From positions 930,001 to 994,000 of the forward strand of contig NZ_JAMZFT010000001.1 in NCBI RefSeq assembly GCF_024158125.1: DNA of 64,000 nt, read 5' to 3'. Position 1 is the stretch's first letter. Every line of letters starts with the position of its first letter. The translations under genes and the position numbers were made by a program. This document shows positions 31,290 through 41,318 of the stretch, piece by piece. Origin of the DNA: Futiania mangrovi (GTDB taxonomy: Bacteria > Pseudomonadota > Alphaproteobacteria > Futianiales > Futianiaceae). The notes below the pieces were generated by a model. It was not told the origin of the DNA. It did no database searches and was given only the letters and a program-made list of their open reading frames with translations.

Positions 31290-32904
31290 CGCGCCCTGCC
31301 TTGATGAAGTCCTCGGGATCGTAGAACTCACCGTTGAAGGTGACCTCGTAATGCAGGTGGACGCCCGTGCTGCGGCCCGAGGTGCCCATCTTGCCGATGG
31401 CCTGCATGTAGCCGACCTCGTCACCGACCTCCACGCTGATGGAATCGAGGTGCGCATAGCGCGTTGTGATCCCGTGCCCGTGGTCGATCTCGACGAAGCG
31501 GCCATAGGCGCCCTTGCGCCCGGCGTGGACGACCTTCCCCGGTGCCGTCGAATGAACGGGCGTGCCGCGCGCCGCGGCGAAGTCGAGGCCGGAATGGAAG
31601 GCGCTGCGCTTCGTGAACGGGTCCTTGCGGTACCCGAAACGGCTGGTCAGGCGGTATTCCTCGACCGGCACGGCGAGTGGCAGGCTGTTCAGCGCGATCC
31701 GCAGCCACGAGAGCCGGTTGAGCTTCACGGTCAGGCGGTTGATGCGGGCGGAAAACTCGGGGCTTTCCTCGTTGATCTCCCGGATGCGGCGCATTTCGGA
31801 CAGGTCCATGAACGGACCGCCCAGCGCGGCCGCCGTCGGCTCCAGCGAGTTCAGAAGTTCGCCCACCTTGAGGCCCGTCCGCTCGATCACGCCCTCGAGC
31901 ATGGAGAGGTTGCCCTCGGCGGAGGATTCGAGCTGCGCGATCAGGCCGCGCTGCACGTCCATCAGCGTGTCGAGGCGCGTTTCCATCTCCGAAACCTCGG
32001 CCGCATTTCGCGGACTGTCTTCGGACGCCTTGCGGTGCTGCGTCGACGAGATCTGCTGGCTGACGCGCTTCAGTTCGCTTTCCAGCAGGCCGGTGTGAGC
32101 GAGCTGCGTGCTCATGTCCTCGCTCATGATCGAGACGCGCGCACCCAGTTCCTTGACCTTCTGGAGCGCCTCGTCACGCTCCTGCGTCACGGTCCGCAGG
32201 CGCGCTTCCGCAGCCTGGCGCGCTTCGACCGCGGCGCGGTAATCGGCACGCAGACGGTCGATGTTCGCTTCGCGCTCGCCCAGCGACTGCTCGAGCGCAG
32301 CGATCTTGAGATCCGCGCTCCGGCGTGCCTCGGCCTCCTCGGCGCGGGCGCGGGCAAGCTGTGTTTCCGCCGCGCGCCGGGCATTCTGCGCATCGGCGAG
32401 CGTCTTCTCGAGCCCCGCGATGCGGCCGGTGTCGGCCTGCTCCGCCGCCTCCGACGCGGCGATGCGGGCGCGCAGAAGGTTCAGTTCCTCCTGAAGGTCC
32501 TGCACGCGCGATGCCCGTGCGTCGGCGTCCTGCTGCAGCTTCTCGATGTTCGTCCGCCGCTCTTCCGCCGCGGCCAGCGCGGTGCCGGACCGGGCGCGCA
32601 GGCGGGCGATCTCCTCCCGGAGGGCGCCGCGCTCCGCCTCGAGGCGGGCAAGATCGGCGGCATACTCCGCATCCGGGCCTTGCTGGAGGGTGGCGGTGCG
32701 GGGCGTCGAAAGGCCGGCCCCAAGGTGAACCCCAAGTGCGCCGGTTGCCAGCACACCTGCGAGCGCGGCGGCGCAGACGCCCAGCTGGACGCGGTGGCTC
32801 AGGGTAAAGTAATGCACCTCGCCGTGCGTGCGGACGAGTATCTGCCGGTCCGGAAACGTCTTCTTCAAACGCGCCGCCGCCCGGGCGAGTGCCCCCCGAT
32901 CCAT
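31243..32904 (-). CDS. M23 (LytM) peptidase with coiled coil, bactofilin partner
   Basis: A 553-residue membrane-anchored wall endopeptidase. A cytoplasmic N-terminus (1-40) precedes one membrane helix (about 43-66, LGVCAAALAGVLATGALGVHLGAG). A long Ala/Glu/Arg coiled coil covers roughly 80-330. The C-terminal LytM domain has zinc ligands in HSGLDFAA and the catalytic HLHYEV, with YGRFVEIDHGHG between. This layout matches periplasmic M23 proteins coupled to bactofilins. ATG 32904 follows GGGGGA; a longer frame to 32979 is unlikely. A CtrA-like site lies about 100 bases upstream. Confidence 0.91.
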   Translation of the reverse strand: MDRGALARAAARLKKTFPDRQILVRTHGEVHYFTLSHRVQLGVCAAALAGVLATGALGVHLGAGLSTPRTATLQQGPDAEYAADLARLEAERGALREEIARLRARSGTALAAAEERRTNIEKLQQDADARASRVQDLQEELNLLRARIAASEAAEQADTGRIAGLEKTLADAQNARRAAETQLARARAEEAEARRSADLKIAALEQSLGEREANIDRLRADYRAAVEARQAAEARLRTVTQERDEALQKVKELGARVSIMSEDMSTQLAHTGLLESELKRVSQQISSTQHRKASEDSPRNAAEVSEMETRLDTLMDVQRGLIAQLESSAEGNLSMLEGVIERTGLKVGELLNSLEPTAAALGGPFMDLSEMRRIREINEESPEFSARINRLTVKLNRLSWLRIALNSLPLAVPVEEYRLTSRFGYRKDPFTKRSAFHSGLDFAAARGTPVHSTAPGKVVHAGRKGAYGRFVEIDHGHGITTRYAHLDSISVEVGDEVGYMQAIGKMGTSGRSTGVHLHYEVTFNGEFYDPEDFIKAGRDVFKVQQAAASGTGR

Positions 32905-33000
32905 CAGTCCCCCGCACTTTGTCGCTGCGATCCCACGCGCAGTCGCCGTCATAGAAACGGAAAGCCGCAGGCGGATCAAGGATTACGTAACCATCTGCCC

Positions 33001-33016
33001 GTTAACACATTGCTAA
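33001..33016 (-). promoter_or_regulatory. CtrA-like binding site upstream of the M23-bactofilin pair
   Basis: Minus strand TTAG-CAATGTG-TTAAC, one mismatch from the CtrA consensus TTAA-N7-TTAA(C). It overlaps the stop of the DUF455 gene and is about 100 bases before the M23 ATG. CtrA is the alphaproteobacterial cell-cycle regulator, and shape genes are plausible targets. Confidence 0.35.
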
Positions 33017-33885
33017 GACGACCGCAGCGGCGGACTATTCCGGCCGTCCCGGAAATTTTCTGCTGCCTCCATCGCCTCGGCCCAGGCATAGAAGTCCGGG
33101 GGCATGCCGGCCGACGAGCGCGCCTCGCGGTTGAAGGGCGGCTTCAGGCGCCCGCGGAAGCCGGTCTCGACGATCTCGTGGAAGGCGTGGACGGGGTCGA
33201 GGCCGCGTGCCTCCGCCTCCGCCCGGAACCAGCGCAGGCCGGTGGCGACATGGCCCACCTCCTCGCAATAGATCACGCCCAGCGCCTCGGCGCTCCCCGC
33301 GTCGCCCTCCCGTTCCATGCGCGCGATCATCTGCGGGGTCACGTCGAGGCCGCGCGCCTCCAGCACCAGCGGAACGATGGCAAGGCGGGCCAGCAGGTCG
33401 TCCGCGGTCTGCGCCGCGGCGTCCCACAGCCCGTCATGCGCATCGAGGTCGCCATAGACCGCATCGTACGCGGCGAGCCGGCCTGCCACGAGCCGGAAGT
33501 GGCGGGCCTCCTCGGCACCCACACGGACCCAGTCGGCGTAGAAGGCGTCCGGCATGGCGGGTCCCGAAAAGCGCGCGATCATGTCCCAGGCGAGGTCGAT
33601 CGCGTTCAACTCGATATGCGCGACGGCATGAAGAAGGGCGATCCGGCCCTTGCGGCCCCGCGCCCGCCGGGGCACGGAGGTCGGCGAGACGAGACGCGGG
33701 CGCAGTGGCCGGGCAGGGCGGACGGGCACTGGCCCCGGCGCGCGGGCAGGGGCGAGCGTGCCCGCCTCCCACGCCGACGCGACCGCAAGCGCGCAGGCTG
33801 CCTTGGCGTCGGCGTCCGCGGTTTCGAGAACGCTGCAGGCGGCGTCCTCGAGGCTCGCATGCAGAGGTGCCGGACCGGCGCTCAC
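33013..33885 (-). CDS. DUF455 family ferritin-like protein
   Basis: A 290-residue protein of the DUF455/PF04305 family. After a Pro/Ala/Arg-rich N-terminal third, a helical ferritin-like bundle carries the expected carboxylate and histidine ligands of a di-metal site: HAVAHIELNAIDLAWD, GAEEARHFRLVAGRL, and CEEVGHVATGLRWF. The biochemical function is not established; some homologues are linked with tRNA modification or iron. The GTG at 33885 overlaps the stop of bcp (GTGA) and gives a normal length; upstream in-frame codons fall inside bcp. Confidence 0.88.
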   Translation of the reverse strand: MSAGPAPLHASLEDAACSVLETADADAKAACALAVASAWEAGTLAPARAPGPVPVRPARPLRPRLVSPTSVPRRARGRKGRIALLHAVAHIELNAIDLAWDMIARFSGPAMPDAFYADWVRVGAEEARHFRLVAGRLAAYDAVYGDLDAHDGLWDAAAQTADDLLARLAIVPLVLEARGLDVTPQMIARMEREGDAGSAEALGVIYCEEVGHVATGLRWFRAEAEARGLDPVHAFHEIVETGFRGRLKPPFNREARSSAGMPPDFYAWAEAMEAAENFRDGRNSPPLRSS

Positions 33886-34355
33886 GCCAGCGCCTGCACC
33901 GCCTTCAGCACGGCTTCTGCGTGGCCCGGCACCTTCACCTTGCGCCACACCTCGCGGATCGTGCCGTCCGGACCGATGAGGAAGGTTGCCCGCTCGATCC
34001 CCATGTACTTGCGTCCGTACATGCTCTTCTCGACCCAGACGCCGTAGTCCTCGAGCATCTTGCCGTCCTCGTCGGAGACAAGCACGAGGTCGAGGCCGTG
34101 CTTGGCCTTGAACTTGTCATGGCTCGCCACGCTGTCCTTCGAGCAGCCGACGACGACAGCCCCCGCCGCGGCGAAGTCCGCGGCCTTCCCGGTGAAGGCG
34201 ATCGCCTCCTTCGTGCAGCCGCTGGTGTCGTCCTTCGGGTAGAAGTAGACGACGACGGTCTTGCCGGCAGCGTCCGCCAGCGAGAAGGTGCCGCCGCCGT
34301 CGCGCGGCAGCGTGAAGGCCGGGGCCTTGTCGCCGGTCTGGGGTGCGTTCGCCAT
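33882..34355 (-). CDS. bcp: Thioredoxin-dependent peroxiredoxin Bcp/PrxQ
   Basis: A 157-residue PrxQ-type peroxidase that reduces hydrogen and organic peroxides. The peroxidatic cysteine is C47 in YPKDDTSGCTKEA. The resolving cysteine found five residues later in E. coli BCP is replaced by Ile52; the only other cysteine is C71 (VVGCSKDS), so it may work as a one-Cys enzyme or use an unusual pair. The rest is canonical (FKAKHGLDLVLVSDEDG, RATFLIGPDGTI). AAGGAG lies before the ATG. It is coupled to the DUF455 gene by a GTGA overlap and is divergent from the AsmA-like gene. Confidence 0.93.
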   Translation of the reverse strand: MANAPQTGDKAPAFTLPRDGGGTFSLADAAGKTVVVYFYPKDDTSGCTKEAIAFTGKAADFAAAGAVVVGCSKDSVASHDKFKAKHGLDLVLVSDEDGKMLEDYGVWVEKSMYGRKYMGIERATFLIGPDGTIREVWRKVKVPGHAEAVLKAVQALA

Positions 34356-34476
34356 TGCGGTGGATCTCCTTGCCTTCGCGTTGAGCACTGTCCTTGCGGC
34401 GTCTCGCCGGGATTGCGGCGCACGCCGCCGCCTGAAATAGTCCGCACCGGGGGGCGTTGCCAACACCTGCAGGCCG

Positions 34477-37400
34477 ATGGAGCATCAAACAGCCGATCAG
34501 ACCGACACGCCAACGCCGCCCGCCCGGAAGCTCCGGCGGCGGCGCGGACCGGTGCATGGACTCGCCCGCGTGCTGATGGGGGTTCTGCTGTTGCTCGCCC
34601 TGGCGGCCGGGGGGGGTGCATGGCGGCTGTCGCAAGGCCCGGTCGACCTCTCGGGATTCGAGGATCTGATTGCAGGCGGTTTGCAGCGTGCCGCCCCGGG
34701 CAGCCGCGTGCTCGTCTCCGGCGTCACGCTCGCCTGGAACACCGCCGAACAGCGCCCCACGCTGGCGATTTCACGGCTGACCGTATGGCGGCCCGACGTG
34801 GGACGGCCGCTGCACCTGCGCGGGCTCGACCTCGAGGTGAGCAAGCGGGCCCTCGGACTCGGGCGCATCGCGCCTGCGCGCGTGCGGCTCGACCGCCTCC
34901 GGCTCGAGATCGAGCGGGATGCCGGCGGCGGCCTCCGCCTTTCTGCGCTTGCCCCTGCAGCGGACGGGCAGGAGGGGCCGGCCGGAAGTGCACCGGAACC
35001 CGAGGGCGGGCCGCTGGATCTCATGCGGCTTGCCGACGCGCTGGACGGAGACGCGCTTTTTCCCGGCGCGGCCTGGCTACAGGAAGCCACGGTCAGGGAC
35101 GCCAGCGTCGTGATCCGGGATCAGGCGCTCGGGCTCAGGTGGGAGCTGGAGGGTGCCCGCGCCTCGCTGCGCCGGACAAGCGGGAATGTGGCGCTCGAGA
35201 TCGCGGCACCGCGGCTTGGCGAGAACGGATCGCTCGTGCTCGGCGCGAACCTGACGGCGATGGACGGAGCGCTGAAGCTTCGTGCCCGCTTCTACAACAC
35301 AGCGCTGGGTGCGCTGCCGTCGGTGCTGCTGCCCGGCTGGCTGGATGCGGTACCGGGAGCGCGGCTCGAAGGAAACGCAGAGGTCGAGGTTGCGGCCCCG
35401 TTCGATCTGCGGCGCGGCAGTTTCGATATCGCGGTGTCGGGCCTCGACCTTACCCGCACGGTCGAGATCGGCACGCCGCGTGCGTTCCACCTGACGGCCG
35501 TGCGGGTGCGGGGCAAGGCAGGCGACGGATTCCGCTCGCTCGACATCGCAGACTGGCAGGTCGAGGGCCAGGGGCGCATGGGCGGTTCGGGCCAGGCCCG
35601 CCTGCTGGACGACGGCGCGTGGCGGGCCGAGATGCTGTTCACCGGCGATGCCCTCAATCCTGGCTTCCTGTTCGACCGGCCGCTCGACGTGCGCGACGGG
35701 CTGGCGCACGTCACGTGGAGGCCGGCGGACGGGTCGTTGGCGTTGCGGGAACTCGCCCTGCGGGTCGGGAGCACGGGCGTCAGCCTGTCGGGTGAGGTGC
35801 AGCCCGGTGGGGCGTACTCGGCGCAAGGCCGGCTCGAGACCGTGACGGTGGAGGATCTCGTTGGGCTCTGGCCGATCGGCCTGCCGGGGAGCGGACGGGC
35901 CTGGATCGCCGAGCATGTCGAGGCCGCGCGGGTGCCCGAGGGCCGCTTCACGATCTCCGGCGCGCCAGGCGCGGAGCCGGAGATCGACCTGCAGTTCGGC
36001 ATCGAGGGTGCGCGCGTGCGCTATGTCCCGACGATGCCGCCGCTCGAGGAGGCGCGGGGGCAGGGACGGCTGACCGCCCGCACGCTGGAGATCGACGTGG
36101 AGGAAGGCCGGATCGCCGATCTCTCCATCCGGGAAGGGCACTTCGTGATCCCCGAGCTCGGTGCGCAGCCTGCCCTTGGAGAGATCGCGCTGGCTGCGGA
36201 GGGGGCCGCGGCAAGCCTGTTGCGCGTCCTCGATGCACCGCCGCTCGGCCTGCCGTCGAAGGTCGATCTGGCGCCCGACGCCATCGGCGGGTCGGTGCGC
36301 GGGCGGATGAACCTCTCCCTTCCGCTGGTGAAGGATCTGCCGATCGAGGCCGTCCTGCTCGATTCCACGACCGAGGGCCGGGGTCTCAGCCTTGGCCTGG
36401 GCGGCGGAGACTACGCGGTGAGCGAGGCCGATCTCGTCTTCAACGCGACACAGGAGAGCCTGCGCGCCGCCGGCCCGGCCAAGGTCAACGGCGTCCCGGT
36501 GGAGATCGCCTGGAGCGAACGCTTCTCCGGCCCGCAGCGCGACCGCAGCGTGGTCGAGGTCATGGCGACGCTGGACGACGAGGCGCGCCAGGTGCTCGAT
36601 ATCGATGTCGGCGCCTATGTCAGCGGGCCGGTCGGCGTCCGCGTTGTCAAGCGCGGCTTGAGCGCGACGCAGGGCGCGGTCTCGCTCGAAGCGGACCTGA
36701 GCCGCGCCCGTGTCCGCCTGCCGGAGATCGGCTGGACGGCGGCGCAGCGCGGCGATGTGGAGCGGCTGGCGGTGTCGGCGCGGCTCGACGGCGCTCAGAC
36801 CCTCATCGACACCGTGGATGTGGCAGGGCCGGGCCTGACCGTATCGGCGCGCGATATCGAGCTTGCGGGACGCGAGGTGCGCTCGATCTATCTCGACCGC
36901 TTCGTGGCGGAAGGGGCCGCCGACGTTCGAGGGGCGCTGCGCCGGACGCCCGAGGGTGGCGTCTCCGCACGGCTGGAGGGCCGTTTCCTCAATGTGGGCG
37001 CGCTGCTGGCCGGGGAACAGGCGGGCGGGCAGGCAAGGGCCGCCGCGCCGCGGGAGGGGGCAGGTGCGACGCCTTACCCGCCGCTCAACCTCGATGCGCG
37101 CATCGGCACGGTGCGCATCGCCGAGGGCCTGGTCATGCGGGATGCAGAAATGCGGCTCGCCAACCGGGCGGGCACGCCCGACCTGATCGAGGGAAACCTG
37201 ACATTCCGCGGTGCATCGCCGGTGCGGCTGACCTGGCAGCGCACCAGCCCGGGCGAGCGCCTGATCGGCGCGGAATCGGAGGATGCTGGCGCGATCCTGC
37301 GGGCACTCGATCTCTATGGCGGGCTCGCGGGGGGGACGCTGTCCGTCCGGGCCGCGCTCACGGAGGATGCGGCGGGCGAGACGCGAATCGCCGGGCGTGC

Positions 37401-37920
37401 CGAGATCGACGGGGCGGTGCTGAAGGACGCGCCGACCTTCGCCAAGGTGCTGACGCTCGCCTCGCTGACGGGGATTGCCAACCGGCTCGCGGGCGAGGGC
37501 ATCGACGTCAGCGAGATCGAGGTGCCGTTCGCCATTTCCGGCGAGAGGATCGCCATCGACGATGCAATCGCGCGGGGGCCGGCGCTGGGTTTAACGCTGC
37601 GCGGTATGGTCGACCGCAGGTCGGACACGCTGGCGCTGGGCGGGACCATCGTGCCCGCCTATGGCATCAACACCCTGGTCGGCAACATCCCGCTGCTGGG
37701 CCGGCTGCTGACGAGCCGCGAGGGCGAAGGGGTGTTCGGCATCACCTACCAGGTAACTGGGCCGGTGGCGGATCCGCAGGTCTCGGTCAACCCGCTGTCT
37801 GCGCTGGCGCCGGGCATCCTGCGCCGCCTGTTCGACACGCCGGGGACAGCGGCAGGGCCGGGGGACGGGCAGCAGCCCCTCGACATACCCGCCTATCCGG
37901 AGGGTGTGGAGGGCAACTGA
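34477..37920 (+). CDS. Large AsmA/YhdP-like protein (DUF3971 and AsmA-like C-terminal domain)
   Basis: A 1147-residue envelope protein. A basic cytoplasmic tail (RKLRRRRG) is followed by one membrane helix (about 31-50, VLMGVLLLLALAAGGGAW), then over 1000 periplasmic residues of repeating beta-strands. The C-terminal end has the conserved AsmA-2 pattern GLTLRGMVDRRSDTLALGG, then IVPAYGINTLVGNIPLLG and QVTGPVADPQVSVNPLSAL. Members such as YhdP and TamB are long hydrophobic-groove bridges implicated in phospholipid transport to the outer membrane. DUF3971 is the usual alphaproteobacterial label. It starts 121 bases from the divergent bcp and converges with tyrS. Confidence 0.88.
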   Translation: MEHQTADQTDTPTPPARKLRRRRGPVHGLARVLMGVLLLLALAAGGGAWRLSQGPVDLSGFEDLIAGGLQRAAPGSRVLVSGVTLAWNTAEQRPTLAISRLTVWRPDVGRPLHLRGLDLEVSKRALGLGRIAPARVRLDRLRLEIERDAGGGLRLSALAPAADGQEGPAGSAPEPEGGPLDLMRLADALDGDALFPGAAWLQEATVRDASVVIRDQALGLRWELEGARASLRRTSGNVALEIAAPRLGENGSLVLGANLTAMDGALKLRARFYNTALGALPSVLLPGWLDAVPGARLEGNAEVEVAAPFDLRRGSFDIAVSGLDLTRTVEIGTPRAFHLTAVRVRGKAGDGFRSLDIADWQVEGQGRMGGSGQARLLDDGAWRAEMLFTGDALNPGFLFDRPLDVRDGLAHVTWRPADGSLALRELALRVGSTGVSLSGEVQPGGAYSAQGRLETVTVEDLVGLWPIGLPGSGRAWIAEHVEAARVPEGRFTISGAPGAEPEIDLQFGIEGARVRYVPTMPPLEEARGQGRLTARTLEIDVEEGRIADLSIREGHFVIPELGAQPALGEIALAAEGAAASLLRVLDAPPLGLPSKVDLAPDAIGGSVRGRMNLSLPLVKDLPIEAVLLDSTTEGRGLSLGLGGGDYAVSEADLVFNATQESLRAAGPAKVNGVPVEIAWSERFSGPQRDRSVVEVMATLDDEARQVLDIDVGAYVSGPVGVRVVKRGLSATQGAVSLEADLSRARVRLPEIGWTAAQRGDVERLAVSARLDGAQTLIDTVDVAGPGLTVSARDIELAGREVRSIYLDRFVAEGAADVRGALRRTPEGGVSARLEGRFLNVGALLAGEQAGGQARAAAPREGAGATPYPPLNLDARIGTVRIAEGLVMRDAEMRLANRAGTPDLIEGNLTFRGASPVRLTWQRTSPGERLIGAESEDAGAILRALDLYGGLAGGTLSVRAALTEDAAGETRIAGRAEIDGAVLKDAPTFAKVLTLASLTGIANRLAGEGIDVSEIEVPFAISGERIAIDDAIARGPALGLTLRGMVDRRSDTLALGGTIVPAYGINTLVGNIPLLGRLLTSREGEGVFGITYQVTGPVADPQVSVNPLSALAPGILRRLFDTPGTAAGPGDGQQPLDIPAYPEGVEGN

Positions 37921-37947
37921 CCGCGCCCGGTGGACGGCAGCCCGGCT

Positions 37948-39201
37948 TCAGACCGCCTTCAACAGGGCGTGGCGCTTCTTGCCGGAGGAGAGCTTCACGC
38001 GGCCTTCCGTATCGAGGTCGGCGGGTCCGATGAGACCCGCCTCGTCGCTCACGAGCGCATCGTTGACGCGCGCACCGCCGCCGCGGACGAGGCGGCGCAC
38101 CTCGCCCTTCGAGGCGGCAAGCTTCGCCATCACGAAGGCGTCGAGCAGGCCGATCCCCGCCTCGACCTCGGCGCGCGGCACCTCGATCGTCGGTAGGCCC
38201 TCCGATGTCTGGCCAGCCTCGAAGGTGGAGCGCGCGGTTTCGGCAGCCTGTCCGGCAGCCGCGCGCCCGTGCGCCATCGCGGTTACCTCGGTCGCGAGGA
38301 TCTTCTTGGCCTCGTTCAGTTCTGCGCCCTCGAGCGCCTCCAGCCGGGCGATCTCGTCGAGCGGCATCTCGGTGAAGAGACGCAGGAACCTGCCCACGTC
38401 GGCGTCGGCCGCGTTGCGCCAGTACTGCCAGTAGTCGTAGGGCGACAGCATGTCGGCGTTCAGCCAGACCGCGCCCGAGGCGGTCTTGCCCATCTTCGCG
38501 CCGGATGCGCTGGTCAGCAGCGGCGTCGTCAGGCCGAAGAGGTGGGCCCCGTCGCAGCGCCGCCCAAGCTCGATCCCGTTGACGATGTTGCCCCACTGGT
38601 CCGAGCCGCCCATCTGCAGGACGCAGTCTCGCCGCCGGTTCAGTTCCAGGAAGTCGTAGGCCTGCAGGATCATGTAGTTGAATTCGAGGAAGGTCAGCGG
38701 CTGCTCGCGGTCGAGACGCAGGCGCACACTATCGAACGTCATCATGCGGTTAATCGAGAAGTGCCGCCCGTAGTCGCGCAGGAACGAGATGTAGTTGAGC
38801 CCGTCGAGCCAGTCGGCATTGTTCACCATCACCGCGTCGGTCGGCCCGTCGCCGAAGGTCAGGAACTTCGCGAAGACCTGCTTGATCCCCTCCATGTTGC
38901 GGGCGATCTGCTCGTCGGTCAGAAGCTGGCGGCTCTCGTCGCGGCCCGAGGGATCGCCGATCCGCGTGGTTCCCCCACCCATCAGCACGATGGGCTTGTG
39001 GCCCGTCTGCTGCAGCCAGCGGAGCATCATGATCTGCACCAGGCTGCCCGCATGCAGGCTTTCCGCCGTGCAGTCGAAGCCGATATAAGCCACGATCGGA
39101 CCCTTGGCCGCCAGCGCGTCGAGCCCCTCGGCATCGGTCTGCTGCTGGATGAAGCCGCGCGCATCGAGGGCGCGAAGGAAGTCGGAGCGGAACGCGGTCA
39201 T
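37948..39201 (-). CDS. tyrS: Tyrosyl-tRNA synthetase
   Basis: A 417-residue class I synthetase. The Rossmann core has [19 protein letters not shown], with the HIGH counterpart (LHAG) near residue 50, and [11 protein letters not shown]. The KMSKS loop appears as [16 protein letters not shown], the bacterial TyrRS form. A C-terminal S4 RNA-binding domain has [23 protein letters not shown] 39201 is preferred over 39228, as GAAGAG lies upstream and the extension lacks homology. It is divergent from anmK (80-base gap), a common pairing in this class. Confidence 0.97.
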   Translation of the reverse strand: MTAFRSDFLRALDARGFIQQQTDAEGLDALAAKGPIVAYIGFDCTAESLHAGSLVQIMMLRWLQQTGHKPIVLMGGGTTRIGDPSGRDESRQLLTDEQIARNMEGIKQVFAKFLTFGDGPTDAVMVNNADWLDGLNYISFLRDYGRHFSINRMMTFDSVRLRLDREQPLTFLEFNYMILQAYDFLELNRRRDCVLQMGGSDQWGNIVNGIELGRRCDGAHLFGLTTPLLTSASGAKMGKTASGAVWLNADMLSPYDYWQYWRNAADADVGRFLRLFTEMPLDEIARLEALEGAELNEAKKILATEVTAMAHGRAAAGQAAETARSTFEAGQTSEGLPTIEVPRAEVEAGIGLLDAFVMAKLAASKGEVRRLVRGGGARVNDALVSDEAGLIGPADLDTEGRVKLSSGKKRHALLKAV

Positions 39202-39281
39202 GGCGAAACTCTCTTCAGGAAGGCACACTGCAAGGCCGGATGAGGCCGGGTGCGACGGATCGGACCGCGAAGGGGTGTAGC

Positions 39282-40451
39282 ATGGGCGATGCAGGGGTCA
39301 AGCATGCCGAGACGCAAGGGGCGCCTGCAACGGGCCGGGGCCGCGACGGGCTGTTCCGTGCGGTGGGTCTCATGTCCGGCACCTCGGCCGACGGAATCGA
39401 CGCGGCGCTGATCGAGACGGACGGCGAAGGGCGCGTGCACGTCATCGCCGGACAGTCGCGCCCCTTCGTGCCGGAAACGCGGGCGAGCCTGCTCGCGGCC
39501 ATGCGGGCGGCCCGCGCGCAAGGGGCGCAGACGACCGAAACGCCGGAGATCCGCGACGCCGTGCGCCGGCTGACGCTCGCCGCCGCCGAGGCCGTCGGCG
39601 ATGTGATCGCGCAGGTGGGCCTGACGGCGCAGGCGGTGGACGTGGTCGGCTTCCATGGCCAGACGGTCAATCACCTGCCGGACAAGGGCTTTACCTGGCA
39701 GATCGGCGATGCGGACCTGCTGGCGCAACTGACCGGCATCGATGTCGCGCACGATTTCCGCAGCGCCGACGTGGCGGCGGGCGGGCAGGGCGCGCCCTTC
39801 GCGCCGGCCTATCACCGGGCGCGTGCGATCTCGGCGGGCGAGGCGCTGCCGGTCGCAGTGCTCAATATCGGCGGCGTTGCGAACGTCACCTGGATCGGGG
39901 AGGCGGAGATGATCGCCTTCGACACCGGGCCGGGCAATGCGCTCCTCGACGACTGGGTCCATGCGCATACCGGCCTCAGCTTCGACGCGGGCGGGGCGCT
40001 GGCGGGGAGCGGGGCGGTACACCCGGATGTGCTGACCGCGCTGCTCGATCATCCCTACTTCGATGCGCCGCCGCCCAAGTCGCTCGACCGGAACGATTTC
40101 GACATCGCCGCGGCGCGCGGGCTCTCGGCGGCCGACGGGGCCGCGACGCTCGCCGCGATGACCGTGGGCGCGGTGGCGCTCGCCGCGCGGCTGCTGCCCG
40201 CACCGCCCGTCCGCTGGATCGTGACGGGCGGGGGGGCGCACAATGCGCACCTGATGGGGGAACTCGCCCGCGCGCTGGGCGCGCCGGTGGTGGACGCGGG
40301 CGCGGTCGGCTGGGACGGCGACCTGCTGGAGGCGGAGGCGTTCGCCTATCTCGCGGTGCGGTCCATGCGCGGCCTGCCGCTCAGCTGGCCCGGCACGACG
40401 GGCGTGCCGGAACCGATGCCGGGAGGGCGGCTGACGCGCGCCAGGCGTTGA
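39282..40451 (+). CDS. anmK: Anhydro-N-acetylmuramic acid kinase
   Basis: A 389-residue kinase that opens 1,6-anhydroMurNAc and phosphorylates it during peptidoglycan recycling. Hallmarks: [20 protein letters not shown] (ATP-binding start), [56 protein letters not shown] and [14 protein letters not shown], with VTGGGAHN near the end. ATG 39282 gives a length slightly above normal (about 360-380); an ATG at 39240 is also in frame, and the first conserved residues begin near 27 in the chosen form. It is divergent from tyrS. Confidence 0.95.
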   Translation: MGDAGVKHAETQGAPATGRGRDGLFRAVGLMSGTSADGIDAALIETDGEGRVHVIAGQSRPFVPETRASLLAAMRAARAQGAQTTETPEIRDAVRRLTLAAAEAVGDVIAQVGLTAQAVDVVGFHGQTVNHLPDKGFTWQIGDADLLAQLTGIDVAHDFRSADVAAGGQGAPFAPAYHRARAISAGEALPVAVLNIGGVANVTWIGEAEMIAFDTGPGNALLDDWVHAHTGLSFDAGGALAGSGAVHPDVLTALLDHPYFDAPPPKSLDRNDFDIAAARGLSAADGAATLAAMTVGAVALAARLLPAPPVRWIVTGGGAHNAHLMGELARALGAPVVDAGAVGWDGDLLEAEAFAYLAVRSMRGLPLSWPGTTGVPEPMPGGRLTRARR

Positions 40452-40508
40452 GGCCCCGCCAGCCTGGGCGACAGGTGCGGTGCGCGGCGGCAATCGGGAG
40501 GGGGCGGC

Positions 40509-41312
40509 ATGAGCGAACGGAAAGGCTTTCAGCTCGCCGGCGGCGCGGCGGTGGCGTACGAGCAGGTGCTGGTGCCGTTGTGGTTCGAAAGATGGGCGCA
40601 CGCTCTCCTCGATCTCGTGGCGCTGGCGCCCGGAGAAAAGGTCCTCGACGTCGCCTGCGGTACCGGCGTGACGACGCGCCTCGCAAAACGCGCCGTCGGG
40701 GCACGGGGACAGGTCGTTGGCCTCGACATCAACGCGCCTATGCTGGCCATCGCGCGCGACCTCGCGCCGGACCTCGACATTGCGTGGATCGAGGCGGATG
40801 CCTGCGACACCGGGCTGGAGACCGGAAGCTGCGATGCGGTCATTTCGCAGCATGGATACCATTATCTTCCCGACAAGGCGGCTGCATTGGCGGAGATGCG
40901 CCGCGCCCTCGCGCCCGGGGGGCGCATCGCCCTGTCGATCTGGGAGGGACACAGCCCATACACGGCAGCGCTGTGCGAAGCGGTTGCACGCTTCATCTCG
41001 GCCGATGCCGCCCGGACGCAGCGGAGCCAGAGGGAGACGCCCGGCCCCGGCGACCTCGCGCAAGCGCTCACGAGGGCGGGTTTCCGTGACGTGGAAATCG
41101 TGCGGCAAACCCTCGACATCCGGGTTCCGTCCGCACGAGAGTTCGTGCCCCTGCATCTTGGCGCGATGCCGATTGCGGGCGCTTTCCAGGCGCTGCCAGA
41201 GGGGGAACGAGATCGGCTCGTGTCCACCGTCGAGGCCGCCATGGCGCCGTACGTGCGCGAAAACGGACTGGTCTACCCCGACGCCGTCAACGTCATGACC
41301 GCCCGCCGTTGA
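40509..41312 (+). CDS. Class I SAM-dependent methyltransferase (UbiE-like)
   Basis: A 267-residue Rossmann methyltransferase. Motif I is VLDVACGTGVTTRLA near residues 45-59, followed by VVGLDINAPMLAIARD, IEADACDTG, CDAVISQHGYHYLPD and LAPGGRIALSIWEG. It resembles the UbiE/COQ5 and small-molecule group, but the substrate cannot be predicted. An excellent ribosome site (GGGAGGGGG) precedes the ATG. It lies 57 bases after anmK and converges with the hydrolase gene with a 6-base gap. Confidence 0.85.
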   Translation: MSERKGFQLAGGAAVAYEQVLVPLWFERWAHALLDLVALAPGEKVLDVACGTGVTTRLAKRAVGARGQVVGLDINAPMLAIARDLAPDLDIAWIEADACDTGLETGSCDAVISQHGYHYLPDKAAALAEMRRALAPGGRIALSIWEGHSPYTAALCEAVARFISADAARTQRSQRETPGPGDLAQALTRAGFRDVEIVRQTLDIRVPSAREFVPLHLGAMPIAGAFQALPEGERDRLVSTVEAAMAPYVRENGLVYPDAVNVMTARR

Positions 41313-41318
41313 GGAGCG

